Part shown: positions 23,627 through 31,078 of the stretch, piece after piece
Position numbering within the stretch: the first letter of the stretch is position 1
How the letters are laid out: each line of letters starts with the position of its first letter
NCBI GenBank assembly: GCA_037144355.1
Contig: JBAWWY010000012.1
Coordinates: 1 to 39,071, forward strand
Origin: JBAWWY01 sp037144355
GTDB lineage: Bacteria > Bacillota > Clostridia > Peptostreptococcales > Anaerovoracaceae
Length of the DNA: 39,071 bases
Direction: 5' to 3'
Made by a program: the position numbers and the translations under genes
The notes under the pieces: generated by a model
Told to the model about the DNA's origin: nothing
What the model saw: the letters and a program-made list of their open reading frames with translations, nothing else
Databases searched by the model: none

Positions 23627-24361
23627 TCAATATACCATGTTGCCGCTTATGAAAGCTTGTGTCCTTTTATCGAATGGGCTTTCGAACATTGAGGCAACAG
23701 GTCCATTTTCAATCACTTGGCCCCCCAGCATGAATACAATATTGTCAGCGATTCTTCTTGCCTGAAACATATTGTGTGTGACGATTATCACAGTTGCTCC
23801 ATATTCCTTGCAAGCCTTTAACACCATACCTTCTATAATGGAAACATTCGCTGGATCCAAATTTGCAGTTGGTTCGTCCATGAGGAGCAAGTCCGGCTTG
23901 ATAATCATGGCTCTAGCCACAGATACCCTGCCTGCCTCGCCTCCGGACAATGTCATGGCCTTTTGTTTCAGAATATCGGATATCCCAATCCAGGATGCCG
24001 CTTCAGAAATTCGAGCATGTATTTTTTCTTTTTCTATTCCTCTTATTTTCAATCCGTAGGCAATATTTTTATAAACTGATGTATTGAACATTACAGGCTT
24101 TTGAAATACCATTGCCATTTTTTTGATGGTATCCTTGGAATATGAATTTGCGAAAGAAAATTCTTCTCCTTCAAAAATTATTTTCCCACCGTCAGGTTTT
24201 TCAATACCATTAATCAATGAGAGCAATGTTGTTTTTCCAACTCCCGAAGGTCCAATAATCGCAGTTATCTTCCCCATTTCGATTTCCAGATTATTGATAT
24301 CCAAAACGCACTTTCCATTGTAGCTTTTTTTCAAATCAACTGCTTTTAGAATAATATTCAT
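23627..24361 (-). CDS. tupC: Tungstate ABC transporter ATP-binding protein TupC
   Basis: This 244-residue ABC ATPase has Walker A GPSGVGKTT (about residues 37-45), a Q-loop in MVFQKPVMF, the signature LSGGEAGRVSVARA, Walker B LLLMDEPTANLDP and the His-switch VTHNM. FQKPVMF and the SGGEAGR form are typical of tungstate/molybdate-type importers. It overlaps tupB by four bases (ATGA) and is followed by tupA after 36 bases, so all three are one transport unit in the membrane's inner face. Confidence 0.93.
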   Translation of the reverse strand: MNIILKAVDLKKSYNGKCVLDINNLEIEMGKITAIIGPSGVGKTTLLSLINGIEKPDGGKIIFEGEEFSFANSYSKDTIKKMAMVFQKPVMFNTSVYKNIAYGLKIRGIEKEKIHARISEAASWIGISDILKQKAMTLSGGEAGRVSVARAMIIKPDLLLMDEPTANLDPANVSIIEGMVLKACKEYGATVIIVTHNMFQARRIADNIVFMLGGQVIENGPVASMFESPFDKRTQAFISGNMVY

Positions 24362-25038
24362 GATGTCCTCCCATAATTCCTGATTGTTTCAAGAACTCCA
24401 TTTACAAGAAAAGACATGATTAATAAAATTATTCCCAGAGCCATGGCTGTTTGAAATTCTCCCATGCCTTTTTGTAATGCTATGGCAGTAGTCATGACCC
24501 TTGTAAGATAACGAATGTTGCCACCTACCATCATGACAGCCCCGACTTCCCCGAGAAGTCTTCCAAAAACTACAATCAAGGCTGAGTAGAGGCTGAACCT
24601 CGCTTCCCTTACTACTGTGAATCCCATCTGCCAGGAAGATGCTCCCATACTTTTGGCGGTTTGCTTGACAAGTCTGTCCACATTGGCTATAGCCGTTGAC
24701 GAAAGACCAATCATGAGAGGTAAAGCTAAGAAAAATTGTGCAATTATCATTGCCAATGGTGAAAATAGAAGCCTGTTGTCTCCAACTAGACCCGTTTGGT
24801 TTGAAAGGAGGATATACACTGCAAGACCTACAACTACAGGTGGAAGACTCATAAATGAATTTATTATGTTCATTATTATGCTCTTGCCCTTGAATTTGTT
24901 CAGTGCAAGCAAAACGCCTACTGGTATCCCCAGCAAGGCTGCAAAAGTCAATGCAGTTAAAGTGACCCTAAGGGAAAGGAAAATAATCCCATATAGTTCC
25001 GGATCGAAGGAAATCAACATCTTCAATGCTTCAGTCAA
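24358..25038 (-). CDS. tupB: Tungstate ABC transporter permease TupB
   Basis: This permease has about five to six membrane segments and the BPD_transp_1 EAA-type loop (TAKSMGASSWQMGFTVVREAR..SLYSALIVVFGR). SLRVTLTALTFAALLGIPVG and GEVGAVMMVGGNI are characteristic of TupB. I start at TTG 25036-25038, with GGAG five bases before it, giving 226 residues, close to the usual size. The open frame continues to 25137, but an intrinsic terminator with a U6 run lies inside that extension (25074-25098), so the extension is leader RNA, not protein. Confidence 0.9.
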   Translation of the reverse strand: MTEALKMLISFDPELYGIIFLSLRVTLTALTFAALLGIPVGVLLALNKFKGKSIIMNIINSFMSLPPVVVGLAVYILLSNQTGLVGDNRLLFSPLAMIIAQFFLALPLMIGLSSTAIANVDRLVKQTAKSMGASSWQMGFTVVREARFSLYSALIVVFGRLLGEVGAVMMVGGNIRYLTRVMTTAIALQKGMGEFQTAMALGIILLIMSFLVNGVLETIRNYGRTS

Positions 25039-25073
25039 AGTGGCTCCAATAGCTGAAATACTAGCACCCCCAT

Positions 25074-25098
25074 AAAAAAGCGACCCGAAAAGGGTCGT
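25074..25098 (-). terminator. Intrinsic terminator in the tupB leader
   Basis: The minus strand has CGACCC-TTTTC-GGGTCG followed by C and TTTTTT (plus positions 25074-25097). It lies 36 bases before the tupB start codon, the typical position for a transcription-attenuation switch. Confidence 0.8.
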
Positions 25099-25231
25099 CT
25101 CATTACCAAGTAAAGATCCGCTGTTTTTCCTTTTCAAACGTGGATGGCAAATCAGTTTCTTAAATTACCATTGGCAGCTCAAGAGCTGCTTAGGCTGATA
25201 CTTCGTGGGCAATCCTTTAGAAGTACCAGCT
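25099..25231 (-). ncRNA. Candidate metal- or cofactor-sensing leader RNA (riboswitch) of the tup operon
   Basis: Upstream of the terminator the minus strand can fold into three helices. The first has 11 pairs with one G-U (25220-25230 with 25194-25204) around a 15-base loop containing AAAGGATTGCCCAC. The second is perfect, GCAGCTC-TT-GAGCTGC (25174-25189). The third has seven pairs with one wobble (25165-25171 with 25144-25150). Molybdenum/tungsten cofactor RNAs are known upstream of such transport and cofactor genes. I cannot confirm the Moco/Tuco consensus by eye. The folding and terminator are seen; the ligand is inferred. Confidence 0.55.
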
Positions 25232-25239
25232 CGGAAAAA

Positions 25240-25299
25240 TATTCAATAATCTATATTCAATTATTTATTCAATCAACTATGTTTATTATATATATTCAA
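25240..25299. repeat. Four TATTCAA repeats upstream of the tup leader
   Basis: TATTCAA occurs at 25240, 25254, 25266 and 25293 (plus orientation), in very AT-rich DNA where the tup promoter should lie. They could be regulator sites or chance in AT-rich DNA. Confidence 0.4.
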
Positions 25300-25315
25300 C
25301 CATTCCAACGCAACA

Positions 25316-25747
25316 CTATTTTGAATGAACTTTCTCTTTCGAAACGAGATTGATTCCACCCTCGCCCAATACCTTGAGGGCTTTCTCCTGATTGTCAACT
25401 TTAAACACCACATATGGCATTTCGTGTTTTCTCATTACAAAAGAGTAAATATATTCTATATTTATATCGTTTTCTCCCATAACTCTGAAAATTTCGTTAA
25501 GACTTCCAGGTTTGTCTTCAGGTTCAATCGCTATTACTTTTGTGGATTTTGCAATGAATCCTTCTTTTTTTAGCGTAGTAAGAGCTCTGTCCGGGTCATC
25601 CACAATTAATCTCACAATACCGAATTCATTGGTATCGAATACTGCAATTGCCCGAATATCGAGATCGTTTTTAAGCAAAATATCCGTCAAACTTGCAAGT
25701 GTGCCTTTTTTGTTCTCAATAAAAACCGATAATTGATTTATCAACAT
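25316..25747 (-). CDS. ACT domain protein paired with the CoA ligase
   Basis: This 143-residue protein consists of two ACT domains: residues about 1-70 (LINQLSVFIENKKGTLASLTDILLKNDLDIRA) and about 71-140 (VIAIEPEDKPGSLNEIFRVMGENDINIEYIYS). The KKGTLA and KPGSL turns are the usual ligand-binding positions for amino acids. It begins directly after the stop of the PaaK-type gene (TAGATG), so the two are co-translated. This pair is common in anaerobes using aromatic amino acids, where the ACT protein is thought to sense an amino acid. It lacks any catalytic domain. Confidence 0.9.
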   Translation of the reverse strand: MLINQLSVFIENKKGTLASLTDILLKNDLDIRAIAVFDTNEFGIVRLIVDDPDRALTTLKKEGFIAKSTKVIAIEPEDKPGSLNEIFRVMGENDINIEYIYSFVMRKHEMPYVVFKVDNQEKALKVLGEGGINLVSKEKVHSK

Positions 25748-27049
25748 CTATTTTCCCTCCCTTAGATCAATAACTCTTTTTGCTTTTCCTTCATATCTTT
25801 TTAAAGTTCTTGGCTCATGAAGATGTATTTTAGCATCAATTCCAAGAACAGTTTTCAATCTTCCTCGTATTGTCTGATTTAATTTTTCCAATAATGAGAA
25901 AGAATCCAGCAGATTCTCATCGATAAGTTCAACATCGATTTCTATCTTGTCCAGATATCCTTTCTTAAATACAGTTATCTGATAATGTGGGCCAATTCCA
26001 TCAGTGTTGAACAAGACTTCCTCAATCTGTGATGGGAAGACATTTACTCCTCCCAGAATGAGCATGTCATCGGATCTACCCTGTATCTTGGACATCCTCA
26101 CGTTGGTACGTCCGCAAGGGCACTTTTCATAATGCAGGGATGTTATGTCTTTAGTCCTATATCTGAGTAAAGGCAAAGCTTCCTTAGTAATTGTGGTTAT
26201 AACCAGTTCTCCCACTTCACCTTCCCCAAGCACTTCACCTGTTTCTGGATTGATAATTTCTGGAATAAAGTGGTCTTCAAAAATATGCATTCCATTCAGG
26301 CACTGGCATTCACCGGATACTCCTGGGCCAATCAACTCGCTCATCCCGTAGTTTTCTGTAGCGAAAAGACCAAAGGCTTCATTAAGCTCTCTTCTCATAG
26401 CTTCGCTGGAACCTTCCCCGCCGAATAATCCACGTCTTATCTTCAAGTCTTTTTTCGGATCAATACCCATCTCTCTTGCGACTTCAGCCATATGAAGACC
26501 ATATGAAGGAGTTCCAATTAAAGCGGTTGTTCCAAAATCTTTCATTATCATTATTTGTTTTTCAGTATTCCCACTGGACATTGGTATTACTGCCGCGCCA
26601 ACTCTTTCCAAACCTTGGTGAAGACCAAAGGCCCCGGTAAAAAGTCCATAACCGAATGATACCTGTGCAATGTCTTCGTCAGTCACTCCGGCCATGGTAA
26701 CTATTCTGGCAATCAAATCCGTCCAGACTTCAATATCGTTTTTTGTATAACCCACTACTGTTGGCTTGCCTGTTGTCCCAGAAGATGCATGATATCTGAC
26801 AATCTCCTTCTGAGGAACCGCAAAAAGTCCAAACGGATAATTTTTTCTCAAATCATCTTTTACTGTGAATGGAAATTTATCCAAATCTGAAAGCTTTATC
26901 AAATCATTCGGTGAAACTTTGTATTCATCCAACTTTTCCTTGTAGTATGGAACGTTTTCATAAATTCTTGATAAGGTGTCCTTCAATCTTTCCAATTGAA
27001 TTTCTTCATACTCCCCTCGGGATAAGGTTTCTTTCTTGCTCCAAATCAT
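25748..27049 (-). CDS. paaK: Phenylacetate-CoA ligase family protein
   Basis: This 433-residue adenylate-forming enzyme activates an aryl acid, probably phenylacetate or indoleacetate, to its CoA thioester. The ATP loop YHASSGTTGKPTVVGYT, the acyl-adenylate motif ATENYGMSELIGPGVSGEC, CPCGRTNVRMSKIQGRSDDMLILGGVNVFPSQIE and the C-terminal Lys in RYEGKAKRVIDLR are present. It is followed without a gap by its ACT partner. In fermenters of aromatic amino acids such ligases work with indolepyruvate ferredoxin oxidoreductase, whose genes are not in this window. The family is certain; the acid is not. Confidence 0.92.
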   Translation of the reverse strand: MIWSKKETLSRGEYEEIQLERLKDTLSRIYENVPYYKEKLDEYKVSPNDLIKLSDLDKFPFTVKDDLRKNYPFGLFAVPQKEIVRYHASSGTTGKPTVVGYTKNDIEVWTDLIARIVTMAGVTDEDIAQVSFGYGLFTGAFGLHQGLERVGAAVIPMSSGNTEKQIMIMKDFGTTALIGTPSYGLHMAEVAREMGIDPKKDLKIRRGLFGGEGSSEAMRRELNEAFGLFATENYGMSELIGPGVSGECQCLNGMHIFEDHFIPEIINPETGEVLGEGEVGELVITTITKEALPLLRYRTKDITSLHYEKCPCGRTNVRMSKIQGRSDDMLILGGVNVFPSQIEEVLFNTDGIGPHYQITVFKKGYLDKIEIDVELIDENLLDSFSLLEKLNQTIRGRLKTVLGIDAKIHLHEPRTLKRYEGKAKRVIDLREGK

Positions 27050-27067
27050 TGAGAATCCTGCCTTTAC

Positions 27068-28051
27068 TTATTTATTTTCTCTAAATAGATTTATATTTGA
27101 TATTCCTGTTGAAAGAGTAACTGTGAATTTATTTTCCGCAATATTGAAGCCCTTGCTTATGAATTGGTTTTCTCCAGTCTTTACAAGACCCAGAGCATCA
27201 AAATTGTTTGCCGAAAGGCCGTTATCGGTAGTAATCATTATTCCGGCATTTTCAGGGACATATATCTTGACGTTTGATACTCCTCCCTTGATCTCCAAGG
27301 CGACGTTCTTTTCCTTGTCACCCAAATGAATCTCCGCATCGCCTGCACCAAGTTCAATAATTAATGAGGATACGTCAAGATTTTTTAATTCCATTTTCGA
27401 TCTTGAGGCACCTGTTGTAACTTGAATTTCCCAGGAAATTTTCTCTCCGAGAGTTACGTTCGCTTTCCTTGCAATGTTGGGCTGCATCCCTGATATGATT
27501 CCCTCTTCGGAAACATCCATTTTCAACTTTCCATTGTTTTGCCCAAAGGCTGCGTAAATTCCCCTAATATTACTTTGTATTTCTGCCGCATTATCAGTTC
27601 CGGAAGCAATTTCCAGATCACATGCTCCCAAATCGATGGTGCTTTTCCCCTTGGTCATATTTGGTCCATAGTCAATTTTATTGGAATAGCTATAGTTGTC
27701 CTGTCCAGTGGTAACTTGGTGGGTGACTGAATCCCAATTTGTAATGTTTGTTATCCAAGGGACTCCGAAATAATAAAATGGGCCATAAATTACGCTGATT
27801 ATAACTAGTACCATAAACCCGATTCCCAAAATCCTTCCAAGAATCCTGCTTCTGAATATGATATTTATCCCGATTATTATTAATAGAACAGGCCAAAGAT
27901 TAAATGCCCCAGCCACGATGCTCCAAGTCAATCCCCAAAGAGAAATATTGAATTTAGTCTCTATATAGTTGAAAGCGCCTATCTCATGGAGAAGGAAAAC
28001 AATTCCCGCAAGAAGCAGAAATATGCCTAGGCCTTTTCCAGACTTTCTCAT
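27068..28051 (-). CDS. LiaF-like membrane protein with beta-helical C-terminus
   Basis: This 327-residue protein has three predicted N-terminal membrane segments (GIFLLLAGIVFLLHEI, AFNLWPVLLIIIGINIIF, GIGFMVLVIISVIYGPFYYFG). An exposed, strand-rich C-terminus follows (LGACDLEIASGTDNAAEIQSN..LIIELGAGDAEIHLG..NVKIYVPENAGIMI), as in DUF5668/LiaF-like or DUF4097 proteins. LiaF acts in cell-envelope stress sensing in Bacillus. It overlaps the upstream PspC gene by four bases (ATGA) and may work with the two PspC proteins. No two-component genes are adjacent. Confidence 0.8.
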   Translation of the reverse strand: MRKSGKGLGIFLLLAGIVFLLHEIGAFNYIETKFNISLWGLTWSIVAGAFNLWPVLLIIIGINIIFRSRILGRILGIGFMVLVIISVIYGPFYYFGVPWITNITNWDSVTHQVTTGQDNYSYSNKIDYGPNMTKGKSTIDLGACDLEIASGTDNAAEIQSNIRGIYAAFGQNNGKLKMDVSEEGIISGMQPNIARKANVTLGEKISWEIQVTTGASRSKMELKNLDVSSLIIELGAGDAEIHLGDKEKNVALEIKGGVSNVKIYVPENAGIMITTDNGLSANNFDALGLVKTGENQFISKGFNIAENKFTVTLSTGISNINLFRENK

Positions 28052-28584
28052 TTTTTATCACCGTTCCTTTTTAAGATAAGGTATAAGCCCATGATAATGA
28101 AAACCAGGGCAATTACAAAGCTGAAGTTAAGCCAGTAAATAAATTGTCTCAACACAAAAAATGTTCCCAACCCAATAAGACATAGCCCAAATAGGATCCT
28201 GAAATCCCTGTTTGACTTCTGACTTCTATCAGTTTTGCCATCATTTCCATCATCCCATTTTTTTTGTGATTCTGTTGAACCTGGAGATTGCGTTGTTTCT
28301 GAAGTGCTTTCTTTTGAACTTTCTTCCCTGTTGGCTGTTGAACTCTCTTGGCTATATTTTCTATCATAAACTGGTTCATTTGAATTTTTTCTAAAAGCTT
28401 CTTCCCTAGTTGGCATTATTATAGCTGCGACAATATAAGCAATAATTCCAGCGCCACCAAAGAAAATAGAAATAACAGCAACTACCCTGATTAATACAGG
28501 ATCTACATCAAGATATTCTGCAATACCCCCACATACTCCAGAAATCATTTTATCAGTAGATGATTTATAAAGTCTCTTTTCCAT
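28048..28584 (-). CDS. PspC domain protein with extended membrane tail
   Basis: This 178-residue protein starts with a PspC domain (KRLYKSSTDKMISGVCGGIAEYL..DPVLIRV, then the membrane segment VAVISIFFGGAGIIAYIVAAIIMP). A Ser/Glu/Lys-rich linker and two more C-terminal membrane segments (FRILFGLCLIGLGTFFVLRQF, FSFVIALVFIIMGLYLIL) follow. PspC proteins sense membrane stress. ATG 28584 follows GAGGTG. It lies 12 bases after a smaller paralogue and overlaps the LiaF-like gene. Confidence 0.87.
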   Translation of the reverse strand: MEKRLYKSSTDKMISGVCGGIAEYLDVDPVLIRVVAVISIFFGGAGIIAYIVAAIIMPTREEAFRKNSNEPVYDRKYSQESSTANREESSKESTSETTQSPGSTESQKKWDDGNDGKTDRSQKSNRDFRILFGLCLIGLGTFFVLRQFIYWLNFSFVIALVFIIMGLYLILKRNGDKK

Positions 28585-28596
28585 AATCACACCTCA

Positions 28597-28782
28597 TTAT
28601 ACTTCCAACGGCATAATAACCGCCGCCACCAGATATGCCAGTATGCCGGCACCTCCCATAATAGCAAACAAAACCCATAGCAGCCTCACAATAACGGGGT
28701 CTATGTTGAAATAAGTTGCCATACCGCCGCAAACCCCAAGCAATATCCTGTCGTTTTTGGATCTGAATAATCTTTTTGTCAT
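28597..28782 (-). CDS. Minimal PspC domain protein
   Basis: This 61-residue protein is a bare PspC domain: KRLFRSKNDRILLGVCGGMATYFNIDP, then one membrane segment (VLFAIMGGAGILAYLVAAVIMP). Residues align closely with the first 60 of the next gene, so the pair is a tandem duplication. AGGTGG precedes the ATG. It is first in the PspC-PspC-LiaF-like unit, just after a terminator. Confidence 0.88.
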   Translation of the reverse strand: MTKRLFRSKNDRILLGVCGGMATYFNIDPVIVRLLWVLFAIMGGAGILAYLVAAVIMPLEV

Positions 28783-28825
28783 TTTGCCACCTCGAAATTT
28801 ATAATAAATTATTGGTCAATATAAT

Positions 28826-28850
28826 AAAAAAAACCCTTGCGGGTTTTTTT
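28826..28850 (-). terminator. Intrinsic terminator after the DUF1292 gene
   Basis: AAAAAACCC-TTGC-GGGTTTTTT with long A and T runs can work in both directions. It closes the mtt-ansA-hisC-uvrC-DUF1292 run. Confidence 0.85.
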
Positions 28851-29181
28851 ATTCTTCTTCTACAGTCATCTTTTCGAATTCTTCAACTACTCTATCAAAC
28901 TCCGCGTCATCATCGATATCTATCAATTCAAATTCTTCGTCATTAATTTCCTTGTAACCGTAAATAAATACATCATCTGTGCCATCTAGCGGGATTAATG
29001 CTATATATTCTTTTTCTTCAAAATCGAATATTCCCATTACTTCGCATTCAATGGATTCGCCGTCATCAAACTCAAGAGTTATCACATCTGCATCTTCCAA
29101 CTCATCGTCTCCACAGCAACATCCTTCTGCACAGCCATCAGGTGAGCATTTTTCGTTGTCTTTGTCTTTTTCCTTTTCCAT
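28849..29181 (-). CDS. DUF1292 protein with Cys-rich N-terminus
   Basis: This 110-residue, very acidic protein has a DUF1292 core (DVITLEFDDGESIECEVMGIFDFEEKEYIALIP..DVFIYGYKE) of unknown function, common in Firmicutes. The N-terminus has five Cys in twelve residues (C12, C17, C21-C23; CSPDGCAEGCCCGDDE), which could bind metal. ATG 29181 is chosen because AAGGAGGT lies before it; the frame to 29202 contains that ribosome site. It is last in the run after uvrC. Confidence 0.85.
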   Translation of the reverse strand: MEKEKDKDNEKCSPDGCAEGCCCGDDELEDADVITLEFDDGESIECEVMGIFDFEEKEYIALIPLDGTDDVFIYGYKEINDEEFELIDIDDDAEFDRVVEEFEKMTVEEE

Positions 29182-29224
29182 TAGTATTACCTCCTTTTTC
29201 ATTGGTAGTTAGAATTATATCACT

Positions 29225-31078
29225 TTATTTGTTTGTTTTCAAACTAATTATTTTTTCAGCTACTTTCTTATTCATGCCATTGACTTCCGCTAATTCTTCC
29301 ACTGTCGCATTCATTATTTTTTCCATGCTTCCAAAGTGGGCAAGCAGTGAATTTCGTCTTTTTTCGCCAATGCCTTCCACTTGGTCGAGCCATGACTTTT
29401 CCATATTTCGCCTGTGAAGATTATGATGATAATCGACTGCAAATCTATGAACTTCTTCTTGTATTGTTCCAATATATTTAAATAAAACCGGCCTTTCCTT
29501 AAGTACTAATTCTGAATTAAAAACAAGCCCTCTTGTCTTATGTCTTTCATCTTTAACCATTCCGCAAACTGGAATATTAATTTTCATGGCTGAAAGAACC
29601 TTGCGGACTACAGAAATTTGATTTTCTCCACCGTCAATCAATAAAAGGTCAGGGATTTTTGAAAACCCCGGATCCGCCTTCAATGCCCTGTTGAACCTCC
29701 TGTAAACCACTTCCGACAAGCTTCCGTAATCGTCAGGACCTTCAATAGTTTTTATCATGAATCTTCGATAATCTTTTCTTACCGGCTTTCCATCCTGAAA
29801 CACAACCATGGCTCCAACTGAGTCTACTCCACTAATATTTGAGATATCATATGCTTCCACCCTGTCAATTGGCTTTCCCTCATATCCATCGCCATATACA
29901 AAGCTGGTGAGCTCTTTTGATATTGCATTTCTTACTTCAGTTTGTGTCTTCCTTTTTTCGCTTATGGTATTGGACAATTCATCCATGTTCTTCCTAGCCA
30001 TGATTAATAGACCTTTTTTCTCTCCCCTTGATGGAACGAGAATCTTCACAACGCTTCCCTTTATTTCCTTAAGCCATTCCTCAATAAGTGGTTTCTCTGG
30101 AATTTCATCTTCGATTATAATTTCTTTTGGAATCAAATTCATATCCCCGTAATATTGCTTTATAAACGCTTCAATTAAAAGGCTGTTTTCCTCTATCCCT
30201 ATTGTTTGAAGTTTGAAATAGTCCTTGCCAATAAGTTTTCCTTTCCTAATAAATAAGACTATGCCATATGCCTCCGCTTCATCCATGGCTGTACTTTTTC
30301 CAATACTCGCAGTTACGATTACATCAATGTCCTCCGGCTTTTCCAATACGACATTCTGCTTGCTGGAAATCGCCCCTACTGCGGATATATAATCCCTAAA
30401 TATGGCTGCGGCTTCATAATTGGATTTCACTGACTCCTGTCTCATCCTCAAATTAAGATATTCCAAAGTTCGCTTATGTTTTCCTTGTAAAAATTCTGTT
30501 ACCTCAGAAATGTAAATCCTATATTGCGCCTTGGAAACGTTTCCAAGGCAGACTCCGAGACACTGCCCAATATGGTAATTCAAACAAGGTTTTGCCGATT
30601 TTGGGAAGCTGCTTGCAGCACATTTTTTCAGAGGATATATATAGTTCAACATATCTATTATTTGATTTACTGCACTGGCATCTGTATATGGTCCGAAATA
30701 CCTGCTTCCATCCTTGACTACTTTTCTTGTTTTTAATATTCTGGGAAATTCTTCCTTTAGAGTTATTTTTATATATGGGAATGTTTTATCGTCACGCAAC
30801 AAAACATTATATTTTGGCATATACTTTTTGACCAGGTTGCCCTCCAGAATCAATGCCTCAACCTCTGAATTTGTAACTATGTACTCGAATTCTGAAATGT
30901 TTGAAACAAGAGCCTGGGACTTGAGATCTTTTTTGTCCTGGCTCTGAAAATACTGTCTGACTCTTCTCTTGAGTGATATTGCCTTTCCAACATAGATAAC
31001 CTGACCAAGTTGGTCTTTATAAATATAGACCCCAGGCCTGTCAGGAAGTAATTTGAGATTTTCGGAAATATCAAACAT
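29225..31078 (-). CDS. uvrC: Excinuclease ABC subunit C
   Basis: UvrC makes the two incisions around DNA lesions with UvrAB. The 617-residue protein has the GIY-YIG nuclease (GVYIYKD..VIYVGKAISLKRRVRQYF), a Cys-containing segment (CLNYHIGQCLGVCLGNVSKAQY), a UVR motif near residue 210, the RNase H-like half (DISNISGVDSVGAMVVF, LLIDGGENQI) and C-terminal helix-hairpin-helix repeats (VEGIGEKRRNSLLAHFGS). It overlaps hisC by eight bases with AAGGAGAT as ribosome site. uvrA and uvrB are not in the window. Confidence 0.96.
   Translation of the reverse strand: MFDISENLKLLPDRPGVYIYKDQLGQVIYVGKAISLKRRVRQYFQSQDKKDLKSQALVSNISEFEYIVTNSEVEALILEGNLVKKYMPKYNVLLRDDKTFPYIKITLKEEFPRILKTRKVVKDGSRYFGPYTDASAVNQIIDMLNYIYPLKKCAASSFPKSAKPCLNYHIGQCLGVCLGNVSKAQYRIYISEVTEFLQGKHKRTLEYLNLRMRQESVKSNYEAAAIFRDYISAVGAISSKQNVVLEKPEDIDVIVTASIGKSTAMDEAEAYGIVLFIRKGKLIGKDYFKLQTIGIEENSLLIEAFIKQYYGDMNLIPKEIIIEDEIPEKPLIEEWLKEIKGSVVKILVPSRGEKKGLLIMARKNMDELSNTISEKRKTQTEVRNAISKELTSFVYGDGYEGKPIDRVEAYDISNISGVDSVGAMVVFQDGKPVRKDYRRFMIKTIEGPDDYGSLSEVVYRRFNRALKADPGFSKIPDLLLIDGGENQISVVRKVLSAMKINIPVCGMVKDERHKTRGLVFNSELVLKERPVLFKYIGTIQEEVHRFAVDYHHNLHRRNMEKSWLDQVEGIGEKRRNSLLAHFGSMEKIMNATVEELAEVNGMNKKVAEKIISLKTNK

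Noticed and set aside
25039..25137. N-terminal extension of TupB
   Set aside because: An intrinsic terminator with a U6 run lies within it, and a TTG with GGAG downstream gives the normal family length.
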